Below, piece by piece: positions 44,288 through 53,503 of a stretch of DNA of 64,000 bases. The stretch covers positions 1,798,001 through 1,862,000 of the forward strand of contig NZ_QVIO01000001.1 of assembly GCF_003416895.1 (NCBI RefSeq), given 5' to 3'. How positions within the stretch are numbered: position 1 is the first letter of the stretch; each line of letters starts with the position of its first letter. A model generated the notes under the pieces. The model did no database searches. It was not told the DNA's origin and saw only the letters and a list, made by a program, of their open reading frames with translations. Position numbers and translations under genes: made by a program. Source of the stretch: Duganella sp. BJB476. GTDB lineage: Bacteria; Pseudomonadota; Gammaproteobacteria; Burkholderiales; Burkholderiaceae_D.

Positions 44288-46077
44288 GCCCGCTGCCGGC
44301 GGCGCACGACCAGCACGGCCACCAGCAACAAAAGCCCCGCCAGCGCCCACGGCAAGGCCGCCAGCAGCTCGGGCAGGAGCACATGCTTGAGCGCGTACAG
44401 CTGGCCTTGCACCTTGTAGTCATAGCCCTCCGGCATGGGCAGCACGCCGTTCTTGCGCGCGTATTCCGCGTAGTCCCGCTGCATGGCGGCAAAGCGCTGC
44501 GGCTCGCTGTCGCGCAGGTCGCGGACCTCGCCGGGATCGCTGGCGATGTCGTACAGGTGCCACTGGCTGTCGCCGACCGGCGGCATGTTCTTCAGCAGCT
44601 TGTAGTCGCCCTTGAACAGCGCGGCGTTGCCCGACAATTCGTAACCTATCGCCTGCTCCTCGCCATGCGCGCGTACTGCCCTGCCCTGCAGCACCGGCAC
44701 CAGGCTGCTGCCCTGCAGCGCCTCGACCGGCTGGCCGCGATAGCTGCCGGCCGGCGCCGCGACGCCGGCCACCTCCAGCAAGGTCGGCACGATATCGGTG
44801 ACATGGGTCAACGTCGTGGAGACGCGATCTCCCTGCGTGCCGGGCACGCCGGCGATGATCAGCGGCGTGCGCAGGCCGCCCTCGCCGGCGAAGAATTTGT
44901 ACGTCGACAGCGGCGCGGCGGCCGCGCTGGCCCAGCTCGGCCCCAGGCTGGACATGGCGCCCTTGCCGCCGAGGCGGTCGATATCCCGGCTGTAGTGCAT
45001 GCTCATCCATAGCCGCACCGCCGGGATGTCGTAGGGATCGGTCGGCTCGGCGCCGTTGTCGGACAGGAAGACGAACACCGTATTGTCGTACTCGCCGGTG
45101 CGCTTGAGCTCGGCGATCAGGCGGCCGATCTGCTGGTCCATCGCCTCCGCCATCGCCGCATACACTTCCATGCGGCGCGCTTCATAGGTTTTTTGCTGCG
45201 CGCTCAGCGCGTTCCAGTCGGCGGTGCTGGCCATGGTCACCATGCCGGCGCCGGCCGGGATCAGGCCCAGCTCGATGGCGCGCTGGCGGCGCGCCTGGCG
45301 CAAGGCGGTCCAGCCGGCGTCGTAGGCGCCCCGGTATTTGTCGATCAAGGCTTGCGGCGCCTGCACCGGAATATGGTTAGCCTGGAAACCCAGGTAGGCA
45401 AAGAACGGCTGGCCGTCCTGGCGGCCGACCCGGATGTTGCCGATGATCTGGTCGACGATCAGCGTCGACGAGTAATAGCCGGCCGGCAGATGGACCGGCT
45501 GGTCCTGCTCGAACCAGCTGGCTTTGTCGTACAGGAAGATGTACGGTTTCTCCTCCCAGTTGTCCGAACCGCTGTCGGCCTGGATGTAGGAGCGCTCGAA
45601 ACCGCGCCGGCCCGGCAAGGTGCTAGCGGTTTTCCCCAGGTGCCATTTGCCGGCGATGTAGGTATGGTAGCCGCCGTCGCGCAGCAGGGTCGCCAGGGTC
45701 ACGACGCGGTCGTTGAGCACGCCGCCGTAGCCGGGCTTGCCCTCGTGGACGGCGGGCATGGCCTCAGGCATGTTGCCGACGCCGTTGCGGTGGTTGTCGA
45801 CGCCGGTCAACAGCATCGCGCGGGTCGGCGAGCAGGACGCGGCCACATGGAAATTGGCGAAGCGCATGCCGCGCCGCGCCAGACTGTCGATCTGCGGCGT
45901 GGCGATCTCGCCGCCGAAGGCGCCGACGTCGCTGTAGCCCCAGTCGTCGGCCACCAACACCACGATGTTGGGCCGCCGTTCCGGCCTCGCCTCGGCGGCC
46001 GCTTGAGGGCACGCCAGCGCCAGCGCCGTCGCGCCCAACAGCGCGCTGCGGCGCAACACGGTTTCTAGCTTACCCAT
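44284..46077 (-). CDS. Formylglycine-dependent sulfatase, exported and C-terminally membrane anchored
   Basis: 597 residues from ATG 46077 (MGKLETVLRR start; upstream frame is not a signal). The signal peptide ends near AAAEA. Sulfatase motifs: metal-binding NIVVLVADDWGYSD, the modification motif Cys-Ser-Pro-Thr-Arg at residues 82-86, GKWHLGK, and FVFLSDNGAEP. The end carries a membrane helix (LLAALPWALAGLLLLVAVLV) followed by Arg-rich residues, so it stays on the inner membrane facing the periplasm. It hydrolyses a sulfate ester; an aryl or lipid substrate cannot be read. The gene overlaps that of its modifying enzyme. Confidence 0.93.
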   Translation of the reverse strand: MGKLETVLRRSALLGATALALACPQAAAEARPERRPNIVVLVADDWGYSDVGAFGGEIATPQIDSLARRGMRFANFHVAASCSPTRAMLLTGVDNHRNGVGNMPEAMPAVHEGKPGYGGVLNDRVVTLATLLRDGGYHTYIAGKWHLGKTASTLPGRRGFERSYIQADSGSDNWEEKPYIFLYDKASWFEQDQPVHLPAGYYSSTLIVDQIIGNIRVGRQDGQPFFAYLGFQANHIPVQAPQALIDKYRGAYDAGWTALRQARRQRAIELGLIPAGAGMVTMASTADWNALSAQQKTYEARRMEVYAAMAEAMDQQIGRLIAELKRTGEYDNTVFVFLSDNGAEPTDPYDIPAVRLWMSMHYSRDIDRLGGKGAMSSLGPSWASAAAAPLSTYKFFAGEGGLRTPLIIAGVPGTQGDRVSTTLTHVTDIVPTLLEVAGVAAPAGSYRGQPVEALQGSSLVPVLQGRAVRAHGEEQAIGYELSGNAALFKGDYKLLKNMPPVGDSQWHLYDIASDPGEVRDLRDSEPQRFAAMQRDYAEYARKNGVLPMPEGYDYKVQGQLYALKHVLLPELLAALPWALAGLLLLVAVLVVRRRQRA

Positions 46078-46205
46078 AGTCGACTCCCTGGCTGGTGAGG
46101 CAGGCGCCGTCCGGGCGGGCGGCGCGCTACGATGCCACAGAGGATGCGCGAACACGGCGATGCCCGCCTGTCATCTGCGGCTATCCTGCGGTCCGGGGAA
46201 TGGGT

Positions 46206-46973
46206 TCAGTGCGCGAGGGCCGGCGCCAGCGCGCGCCATTCCGGCGAGCCGCGCAAGCGCTTGATTTCCAGCCAGATCGCCTCGACATAGCGCTGGTCGG
46301 CATCGTGGAAGGCGCGGTTGAAGGCGAGATAACTCGGGCGGCTGAGCAAGGGTTGCGGCAGGATCTCCAGCTTGTCGCGGAAGGCGGCGCGCGCCAGCAG
46401 CTCCTGGGCCACGCCGGACTGGATGACCGCCAGGTCGCCCTTGCGCGCCAGCAGTTTGAGCAGGGTCTGCTCTTCCAGCGCGCTGCCGTCGTCGCCCGGC
46501 ACGCCGAGCGCGGCCAGCGCCTCCCGGACCGCGACGATCCCGGCCGGATACAGGACCGGGCCGGCCAGATGCGTGAAACGGCCGCCATCCCAGTCGGCCT
46601 CGCTGCCGACGCGGCGCACCACGACATGGCTGATGCGGGCCAGTTCGCGGCTTGCGTCGATGCCCAGCGGGTCCATCGGAAAGGCGTAATCCGGCAGGAA
46701 CGACAGGTTGCCGATCACCGGCAGCGCGGCCGCATAGGTGCCGGTGCGCAGTCCCTGCAGGCAGCGGCGCCACGGCACCGCGATAAACTGCACCAGATCG
46801 CCCTGGCGTTCGACCGCCTTGCGCACCAGCCATTGGGCCTGGCCTTCATGGTCGAGAAAGAACAGCGGCGGAAACGGCCGGTCGCCCATGCACACGGCCA
46901 GCGTGCGCGCCGCGCAGGGCGACGCCGCGCCGGCCATCACGCTGGCAAACAACAAGATACGAAACAAACGCAT
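46206..46973 (-). CDS. Periplasmic solute-binding protein (SBP_bac_3-like)
   Basis: 255 residues from the ATG at 46973 (GGGAG upstream). The signal peptide MRLFRILLFASVMAGA is cleaved near PCAA. The mature start TLAVCMGDRPFPPLFFLD, the helix VRKAVERQGDLVQF and the segment FIAVPWRRCLQGLRTGTYAA fit family 3 binding proteins that detect small solutes. No ABC permease is encoded here. It lies between a GGDEF-EAL gene and the sulfatase gene on the same strand, so it may act as a sensor input rather than in uptake. Function is inferred from fold only. Confidence 0.7.
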   Translation of the reverse strand: MRLFRILLFASVMAGAASPCAARTLAVCMGDRPFPPLFFLDHEGQAQWLVRKAVERQGDLVQFIAVPWRRCLQGLRTGTYAAALPVIGNLSFLPDYAFPMDPLGIDASRELARISHVVVRRVGSEADWDGGRFTHLAGPVLYPAGIVAVREALAALGVPGDDGSALEEQTLLKLLARKGDLAVIQSGVAQELLARAAFRDKLEILPQPLLSRPSYLAFNRAFHDADQRYVEAIWLEIKRLRGSPEWRALAPALAH

Positions 46974-47041
46974 GGGCACTCCCGGTGGCAGCCAGCTCAG
47001 TGTAATGCAGCGGCGCCGGCATGGAAAGCGCGGCGCCGCCA

Positions 47042-49780
47042 TCATTGCATCAAGAAAGCCTCGAACTGTTCCAGCGCCAGCGGCCGGCTGAAGTAATAGC
47101 CCTGGTACACCTGGCAGCCGGCCGCCGCCAGCCAGTCGCGCTGGGGCGCCGTCTCGACGCCCTCGGCGATGACCGTCATCCCCAGGCTGCGCCCCAGCGC
47201 GATGATGGTGCCGGCGATGGCGGCGTCCGGCCCGTTGCTGATCAGGTCGCGCACGAAGGACTGGTCGATCTTCAACTGGTCCAGCGGCAGGCGCTTCAGG
47301 TAGGACAGCGAGGAGTAGCCGGTGCCGAAATCGTCCAGCGACAGGCCGATGCCGCGCGCCTTCAGCGCCGCCATCTTGCGGATCACCGCGTCGACGTTGT
47401 CGAGCAGCAGGCCCTCGGTCAATTCCAGCTTGAGCAGCTCGGGGCGGGCGCCGCTGGCGGACAGCGCGGCCAGCACCTGCGCCTCGAAATCGGGCTGGTT
47501 GAACTGGCGCGGACTGACGTTGACCGCCAGCTCCAGCTGCGCGGTGCGCGGCGTCGCGGCCCACGCCGCCAATTGCGCGCAGGCCGTCTCCAGCACCCAG
47601 GCGCCGATCGGCAGTATCAGTCCGGTGTCCTCGGCCACCGGGATGAATTCCGCCGGCGACACCGCGCCGCGCCGCGGATGCCGCCAGCGCAGCAGCGCCT
47701 CGGCGCCGCACACCCGCCCCGCCGCGTCGATCTGCGGCTGGTAATGCAAGCTCAACTGCGCCTGCGCGACGGCCTGGCGCAGGTCGGCCGCGACGGCCGC
47801 GTGGGCCGCCACTTGGGCCTGCATGGCCGGATCGAAAAACCGCACCGCGTTGCGGCCCGCCGCCTTGGCCTGGTACATCGCCGTGTCGGCCCGTTTCATC
47901 AACTCGCCCAGTTCCTGCTCGCGGCCGTCAAACAGGGCAATGCCGATGCTGGGACTGCTGTGGTGCTGATGGCCGCACAAGTCATACGGTTCGCTGAGCG
48001 CGTCATGTATCCGCTCCCCCGCCGCGCCGGCCAGCGCGGCCGCGCCGGCGGCCAGCTCCGGCAGCAGCACGATGAATTCGTCTCCGCCCAGGCGCGCCAC
48101 CGTGTCGCCGGCGCCGACGCAGCGCGTCAGCCGCTCGGCCACGGCGCTGAGCAGCAGATCGCCGACGCCGTGGCCCTTGGTGTCGTTGAGGGTCTTGAAA
48201 TGATCGAGGTCGATCAGCAGCAAGGCGCCCTGCCGGCCGCTGCGCGCATGGCCGGCCATGGCTTGCTGCAGCCGGTCGTACAGCAGGCGCCGGTTGGGCA
48301 GGCCGGTCAGCATGTCGTAGTAGGCCAGCTTGCGGATTTCCCGTTCGTTCTGCTTGCGCTGGCTGATGTCCTGCATGGTGCAGATCAGCGACCAATGGCC
48401 GCTGGCGGCGTCGTGCCGCACCCTGCCCTTGGCGTGCACCCAGCGGCGACGGCCGTCGGCAGCGCCGAGGATCACGTGCTCGCGGTCGAACGGGTGGCCT
48501 TGCGGACAGTCGACCCGCAGATACTCCAGGATGCCCGCATGGGTGGCCGGCTCCACCAGCGCCAGCAAGTGCGCTAGGTCGCGCGGATAGCCGGGGCCGA
48601 TGCCGGCGATGCGGTCGAAAATATCGGAACTGCGCCAGCTGCCCAGCGCGGAGTCGTAGCACAGCGTGCCGATCTCGGCGATCTGCTGCGCCTCGCGCAT
48701 CGATTGCTGGCTGTCGAGCACGGCCGCCACGTCGCGCTGCTGGCGCCACCAGGCGCGCCCGATCAACACCAGCAGGGTCAGCGCCAGCAGCAGGAAGGCG
48801 GCGCCCAGGCCGCCGATGATCCAGGCCTGGCCGCGCCATTCGGCCATGCCGACGGCGGCCGTTTCGGAGGCGATCACATGGTAGCCGTAGCGCTGGCTGG
48901 TCTCGTACGAGAAGGTGCGCGCCTGCTCGCCCGCGTTGGCGAAGGCGCTGACGAAGGTGCCGCGCAGCGGATTGTTGCGCAGCGCGGCGCGCGAGCGCGG
49001 CGACAGGCTGGCGTCGCCGATCGGCACCGGAAATGGCTGCCCCGAACCGAGCCGGCCGGCGATCGACTCGAAGCCGGCGTGGCGCAGCGCGATGCTGCCG
49101 CCGGCGTCCAGCTGCATTTGCCCCAGGATCGCCTCGATCTGGTCGATATTGAGCACCGCGTACACGACGCCGCCGAAACTGCCGTCGTCCCGGCTGATGC
49201 GGCGGGCGAACAGCCAGATCCATTTCTTGCTGATGCGGCCGAACAGCGGCTTGCTGATGTACATGCGCTGCGTGGGATCGCTTTGCAGCAGCGCGAAATA
49301 CTCGCGGCCGACCACGCTGATGTAGGGCGGCTGCAGGCCCGCGCCGTAGACGATGTCGCCCCGTTCGTTGGTGGCGCGCAGGTAGGGCACCACGGGCAGC
49401 CGCTGCTGCTGGCGCACCAGCAGGCCGGTGATGTCGCGCCCGGACGAAGCGCCGGACGACAGCTGCCGGCCGATCTCGTCGGCCGAGGCCTGTAGCGAGA
49501 CGTCGATCGAATCGAGGATGCCGTCGAAGGTCAGCACCATAGCCCGAGCCAGGCTCTGTGTCATCACCGCCATGCGCTGCGTGGCCTGCTGGTGCAGATA
49601 GTGCAGCGTCAGCGCGGCGGCCAGCGCCACCAGCACCATCGCCGCGCCAACGCCGGCGCGCAGCAAGGCGCGATTGCGCCGGAACAGCGGCAGCGGCGGC
49701 GGCGCCGATGCGGGGGACTGGACCGGGGGCGGCGCCGCGTTGACAGCGCGCGGCCGCCGCAAACTCAGGAGCGCGGCCAT
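47042..49780 (-). CDS. Membrane sensor with Cache-PAS-GGDEF-EAL domains
   Basis: 912 residues from the ATG at 49780, which overlaps the end of the chemoreceptor gene by 16 bases. A proline-rich N-terminus is followed by helix 1 ([17 protein letters not shown]), a periplasmic double-Cache-like region of about 270 residues, helix 2 ([16 protein letters not shown]), a PAS/PAC segment, GGDEF ([14 protein letters not shown]) and EAL ([30 protein letters not shown]). Both catalytic motifs are intact. The inhibitory RxxD is absent (GAGD at that place). It would couple an external signal to c-di-GMP levels. Its coupling with the chemoreceptor suggests they sense the island's substrate. Confidence 0.92.
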   Translation of the reverse strand: MAALLSLRRPRAVNAAPPPVQSPASAPPPLPLFRRNRALLRAGVGAAMVLVALAAALTLHYLHQQATQRMAVMTQSLARAMVLTFDGILDSIDVSLQASADEIGRQLSSGASSGRDITGLLVRQQQRLPVVPYLRATNERGDIVYGAGLQPPYISVVGREYFALLQSDPTQRMYISKPLFGRISKKWIWLFARRISRDDGSFGGVVYAVLNIDQIEAILGQMQLDAGGSIALRHAGFESIAGRLGSGQPFPVPIGDASLSPRSRAALRNNPLRGTFVSAFANAGEQARTFSYETSQRYGYHVIASETAAVGMAEWRGQAWIIGGLGAAFLLLALTLLVLIGRAWWRQQRDVAAVLDSQQSMREAQQIAEIGTLCYDSALGSWRSSDIFDRIAGIGPGYPRDLAHLLALVEPATHAGILEYLRVDCPQGHPFDREHVILGAADGRRRWVHAKGRVRHDAASGHWSLICTMQDISQRKQNEREIRKLAYYDMLTGLPNRRLLYDRLQQAMAGHARSGRQGALLLIDLDHFKTLNDTKGHGVGDLLLSAVAERLTRCVGAGDTVARLGGDEFIVLLPELAAGAAALAGAAGERIHDALSEPYDLCGHQHHSSPSIGIALFDGREQELGELMKRADTAMYQAKAAGRNAVRFFDPAMQAQVAAHAAVAADLRQAVAQAQLSLHYQPQIDAAGRVCGAEALLRWRHPRRGAVSPAEFIPVAEDTGLILPIGAWVLETACAQLAAWAATPRTAQLELAVNVSPRQFNQPDFEAQVLAALSASGARPELLKLELTEGLLLDNVDAVIRKMAALKARGIGLSLDDFGTGYSSLSYLKRLPLDQLKIDQSFVRDLISNGPDAAIAGTIIALGRSLGMTVIAEGVETAPQRDWLAAAGCQVYQGYYFSRPLALEQFEAFLMQ

Positions 49781-51477
49781 GCTTTCCTGGCCTGGTCCGA
49801 CGACGGCGACGGCGCCGCCATCGACAGGCGTACCGCCGACGGTCCGGCATAGCCGCGCAGGAGCGCCGGCGCAGGTGTACCAGCGGCCGCGCGCGGCGCC
49901 AGCGCGAACACGCTGACCACGCCGGCCAATCCGGCGGCCTGCTCCTGCAGCGATTCGGCGGCCGCCGCCGCCTCCTCGACCAGCGCGGCATTCTGCTGCG
50001 TCACCTGGTCCATCTGTCCGATCGCCATATTGATCTGGTCGATGCCGCTGCTCTGCTCGCGGGTCGCCAGGCTGATCTCGGCCATGATGTCGCTGACCCG
50101 CTGGACGCTGCCGACGATCTGCTCCATCGTCGTACCGGCCACCGCCACCAGCCGGCTGCCGGCGTCGACCCGCTGCACCGAGTCGCCGATCAGCTGCTTG
50201 ATTTCCTTGGCCGCCGCCGCCGCGCGTTGCGCCAGAGTGCGCACTTCGGACGCCACCACGGCGAAGCCGCGTCCCTGCTCGCCGGCGCGCGCCGCCTCGA
50301 CCGCCGCGTTCAGCGCCAGGATGTTGGTCTGGAAGGCGATGCCGTCGATGACGCCGATGATGTCGACGATGCGGGTCGAGCAATCGTCGATCGCGCGCAT
50401 CGTCTCGACCACCTCGGCCACCACCAGGCCGCCACGGCCGGCCAGCGCCGACGCCTCGCTGGCCAGTTGCTTGGCCTGCAGAGCGTTGTCGGCGTTCTGG
50501 CGCACGGTCGAGGTCAACTCCTCCATCGACGCGGCGGTCTGCTCGAGCGAACTGGCCTGCTCCTCGGTGCGCGCCGACAAGTCCAGGTTGCCGCTGGCGA
50601 TCTGCGCCGACGCGGTGGCGATGGTGTCGGTGCCGCTGCGCACCTGGCCGACGATGCCCACCAGGCTGTCGTTCATCGCCTTGAGCGCCAGCAGCAGCTG
50701 GCCGGTTTCCTCGCGGCCGCCCGGCTCGATATGGCTGCTCAAGTCGCCGGAGGCCACCGTCTGCGCCAGCGCCACCGCCTTGTTCAGCGGGCCGGTGATC
50801 GAACGGGTGATCGCCACCGCGCAGGTCACGGCGACCAGCACGCCGGCCAGCAACACGGCCAGCATCAGCGCGCTCGCGCGCAGCGCCGCCGCCGCGCCGT
50901 CGGCGACGCGGTCCTTGGCGACGGCGTCGTTGAGCGTCTGGACCCGGTCCAGCGCCGCCTCCGCCTTCAGGAACAAGGGCCGCGAGGCGGCGTAGTCGCG
51001 ATAAAACACCACGAACAATTCCTTCTGCGCCCGCTCGTCGCTGGTGCGTGCCAGCGTGCGCATGGTCGCCAGCACGCGCTCGTCGGCGGCTTTCCATTGC
51101 TGCCAGTCGGCCAGGAAGCGCCGCCACAGCACCACTTCCTCTTCGGTCTGCGGCAGCGGCTCGTACTGGGCCCAGCCTTTGTCGATGTTGCTCCAGGCAC
51201 GCTGGTGCAACTGTATGGCCTCGTCGAACCGCCCCGGCGTCAGGTAGTCATTTTCGTAGATGGCCGTGGTCAGCGCGGCCGCCGCCGCCGCGGTCTGGCC
51301 CTCGCTGATCAGCAGCAGCCCCTGGATCGACGGCAGCCTGACCAGGCCGATCTCGCTCATCGACTGCGACACCGCGCGGATGCCCGCATGGCCGCTATAG
51401 CCGATCAAGGCCAGCGCGGCCAGCATGATGGCGACCAGCAGGGTCAATTTCGATTTGATGCGCAGATGCTTGAACAT
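49765..51477 (-). CDS. Methyl-accepting chemotaxis protein
   Basis: 570 residues from the ATG at 51477; an upstream in-frame extension lacks support. Helix 1 ([19 protein letters not shown]) and helix 2 ([20 protein letters not shown]) flank a four-helix-bundle ligand domain. A HAMP domain follows ([20 protein letters not shown]). The signalling domain contains the conserved hairpin tip [20 protein letters not shown] and [20 protein letters not shown]. It directs swimming with respect to an unknown ligand. It starts a minus-strand series, is translationally coupled to the GGDEF-EAL gene, and is divergent from the GMC gene with a large inverted repeat in the gap. Confidence 0.94.
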   Translation of the reverse strand: MFKHLRIKSKLTLLVAIMLAALALIGYSGHAGIRAVSQSMSEIGLVRLPSIQGLLLISEGQTAAAAAALTTAIYENDYLTPGRFDEAIQLHQRAWSNIDKGWAQYEPLPQTEEEVVLWRRFLADWQQWKAADERVLATMRTLARTSDERAQKELFVVFYRDYAASRPLFLKAEAALDRVQTLNDAVAKDRVADGAAAALRASALMLAVLLAGVLVAVTCAVAITRSITGPLNKAVALAQTVASGDLSSHIEPGGREETGQLLLALKAMNDSLVGIVGQVRSGTDTIATASAQIASGNLDLSARTEEQASSLEQTAASMEELTSTVRQNADNALQAKQLASEASALAGRGGLVVAEVVETMRAIDDCSTRIVDIIGVIDGIAFQTNILALNAAVEAARAGEQGRGFAVVASEVRTLAQRAAAAAKEIKQLIGDSVQRVDAGSRLVAVAGTTMEQIVGSVQRVSDIMAEISLATREQSSGIDQINMAIGQMDQVTQQNAALVEEAAAAAESLQEQAAGLAGVVSVFALAPRAAAGTPAPALLRGYAGPSAVRLSMAAPSPSSDQARKAWPRS

Positions 51478-51551
51478 GGGGACTTCCGGACAGGGGGACG
51501 AGAACGCCACGGTAACGCGGCGCCGCCGCGCCTGCCTGTCGGCGCGATCAT

Positions 51552-51613
51552 TTCGCCGGTCTTTCGAAGCCGGCCAACGAGGTGCTGGCGGCGACCCTCG
51601 AAAGACCGGCGAA
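51552..51613. promoter_or_regulatory. Perfect 16-base inverted repeat between the chemoreceptor and GMC genes
   Basis: TTCGCCGGTCTTTCGA at 51552-51567 is repeated as its exact reverse complement at 51598-51613, with a 30-base spacer. It lies in the 229-base divergent promoter region. There is no T-run, so it is more likely a regulator-binding site than a terminator. Confidence 0.55.
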
Positions 51614-51706
51614 TGGGCTGACCTGACCTGCGCCGGCCGGGTCGCCATGCGACATTGGCGCCGCAGCCCGCGCGGCCAGACCCTCAACATCTACCAAGGA
51701 ATACAC

Positions 51707-53314
51707 ATGTTTGACTACGTTATCGTCGGCGCGGGATCGGCCGGCTGCGTGCTGGCCAACCGCCTGTCGGCCGATCCGACCGTCAAGGTCTGCCTGCTGG
51801 AGGCGGGCGGCGACAACCGTTCGCCGCTGGTATCCACGCCGGGCGCCTTCGGCTATTTCATGTTCAGCCGCAAGTACAACTGGGCCTACAAGGCGGCGCC
51901 GGACCCGCAGGCGCGCGGCGGACGGCCGATGTTCCTGCCGCGCGGCAAAGGGCTGGGCGGCAGCTCGGCCATCAACGGCATGGTCTACATCCGCGGCTTG
52001 CGGCGCGACTACGACGAATGGGCCGCGCTCGGCAACCAAGGGTGGAGCTACGACGAGGTGCTGCCCTATTTCAAGCGGTCGGAAGACAACGCGCGCGGCG
52101 CCTCGGCCATGCACGGCCAAGGTGGTCCGCTGCATGTGTCCGACAGCGAGATGCAGTACCCGCTCAGCCGCACCTTGCTGGAAGCGGCGCGCCAGGCCGG
52201 CCTGCCGTTGACGGACGACTTCAACGGTACCCAGCCGGAGGGCGTGGGCGCCTACCAGTTCACCATCCGCGACGGCAAGCGCTGCGGCGTGGCGGCCAGC
52301 TTCCTGGAGCCGGTGCGCGCACGCCCCAACCTGACCGTGGTCACCGGCGCCCATGTGACCGGCATCGCCATGGAAGGCAAGCGCGCCGTCGGCGTGCGCT
52401 ACGACGTCCAGGGCCAGCCTTGCCTGGCGTCCGCGCGGCGGGAAGTGATCCTGTCGGCCGGCGCCTACGGCAGCCCGCAGTTGCTGATGTTGTCGGGTAT
52501 CGGCGATCCGGCCCAGCTGGCGCGTCACAACATTCCGTTGGTCCACGCCCTGCCCGGCGTTGGCGCCAACTTGCAGGACCACGTCGACGCCTGCGTGCTG
52601 ACCGGCAGCAGCGATCACGGCGGCCTGAGCCTTACCGTGGGCGGCGTCGCCAGGGTCGCCAAGGCGATCTGGAACTACTGGCGGCATGAGCGTGGATTGC
52701 TGCGCGCTTCGGCCACCGAGGTCGGCGCCTTCCTGCGCTCCAGCGAGGCGCAGGCCATCCCTGACGTGCAGTATCACGCGATCCCGGTGCTGTTCGACGA
52801 TTCCGGCCGCGACCTGTCGCTGCTGAGCAAGGTAGGCTACTCGATGCATGTGTATGTGCTGCGGCCCAAGTCGCGCGGCAGCGTCGGCCTCGCCAGCGCC
52901 GATCCGCATGCCGCGCCGGTGATCGACCAGCGCCTGCTCGACCACCCGGACGATGTGCGCTCGCTGGTCGACGGCATCCGGCTGGCGCGGCGCTGGCTGG
53001 CCGCGCCGGCGCTGGGCCGCTACCGCAAGCGGGAGCTGGCGCCGGGCCCCGATTGCGTCAGCGACGAGCAGATCCTGCAAGCCTGCCGCGCGCGCCTGGG
53101 CAACGGCTTCCATCCGGTGGGCACCTGCCAGATGGGCAGCGATGGCATGGCCGTGGTGGGCGCAGACCTGCGGGTCCACGGCGTCGCCGGCCTGCGCGTG
53201 GTGGACGCGTCCGTCATGCCGACGCTGGTCAGCGGCAACACCAACGCGCCGACCATCATGATCGCCGAGAAGGCGGCTGACCTTATCATCGCGGCCCGCC
53301 GGCAGTCGGCTTGA
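51707..53314 (+). CDS. GMC-family FAD alcohol dehydrogenase (AlkJ/BetA-like)
   Basis: 535 residues from the ATG at 51707 (AAGGA upstream). The N-terminal FAD motif is DYVIVGAGSAGCVLANRL. GMC signatures are GKGLGGSSAINGMVYIRG and GAYGSPQLLMLSGIGDP. The catalytic His/Asn pair is in FHPVGTCQMGS and SGNTNAPTIM. Family members oxidise primary alcohols, choline or polyethylene glycols; membrane-associated AlkJ takes medium-chain aliphatic alcohols. Here it would oxidise the alcohol freed by the sulfatases to an aldehyde for the aldehyde dehydrogenase at 41713. It is the right-most cargo gene. Confidence 0.92.
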   Translation: MFDYVIVGAGSAGCVLANRLSADPTVKVCLLEAGGDNRSPLVSTPGAFGYFMFSRKYNWAYKAAPDPQARGGRPMFLPRGKGLGGSSAINGMVYIRGLRRDYDEWAALGNQGWSYDEVLPYFKRSEDNARGASAMHGQGGPLHVSDSEMQYPLSRTLLEAARQAGLPLTDDFNGTQPEGVGAYQFTIRDGKRCGVAASFLEPVRARPNLTVVTGAHVTGIAMEGKRAVGVRYDVQGQPCLASARREVILSAGAYGSPQLLMLSGIGDPAQLARHNIPLVHALPGVGANLQDHVDACVLTGSSDHGGLSLTVGGVARVAKAIWNYWRHERGLLRASATEVGAFLRSSEAQAIPDVQYHAIPVLFDDSGRDLSLLSKVGYSMHVYVLRPKSRGSVGLASADPHAAPVIDQRLLDHPDDVRSLVDGIRLARRWLAAPALGRYRKRELAPGPDCVSDEQILQACRARLGNGFHPVGTCQMGSDGMAVVGADLRVHGVAGLRVVDASVMPTLVSGNTNAPTIMIAEKAADLIIAARRQSA

Positions 53315-53319
53315 GTTGC

Positions 53320-53367
53320 TTAGCGCGCGCCCAGCAGTTCGACGTCGAAGATCGGGATATGACCGAA
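53320..53367 (-). pseudogene. Possible C-terminal remnant of an FKBP-type peptidyl-prolyl isomerase
   Basis: The minus strand reads FGHIPIFDVELLGAR then a stop. The end IFDVELLGAR is the usual last strand of FKBP isomerases, but the rest of the domain is absent; upstream the frame enters an 18-base palindrome (53378-53395). If real, it is debris of a gene broken at the island end. The match is short and may be chance. Confidence 0.25.
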
Positions 53368-53419
53368 TAATCCACCGGGTAGCGCACGCGCTACCGAAGA
53401 ATACAAACAGGAAAATTAT

Positions 53420-53445
53420 CCGTACTTTTCCGTACTATCCGTGCC
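53420..53445 (+). repeat. CCGTACT repeats inside the right island end
   Basis: CCGTACT occurs at 53420-53426 and 53430-53436, with a degenerate CCGTGCC at 53439-53445, in the same orientation as the three copies at the left end. Confidence 0.6.
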
Positions 53446-53454
53446 AGCAAGAAA

Positions 53455-53485
53455 AAAGGCCTGCATCAGATCGATGCAAGCCTTT
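53455..53485 (-). terminator. Rho-independent terminator of tRNA-Val(CAC)
   Basis: On the minus strand AAAGGCTTGCATC and GATGCAGGCCTTT form a stem with a short loop followed by T residues, 19 bases past the tRNA 3' end. A diverged copy stands at 23083-23113. Confidence 0.8.
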
Positions 53486-53503
53486 GATTTTCTTGATAAA
53501 TTC

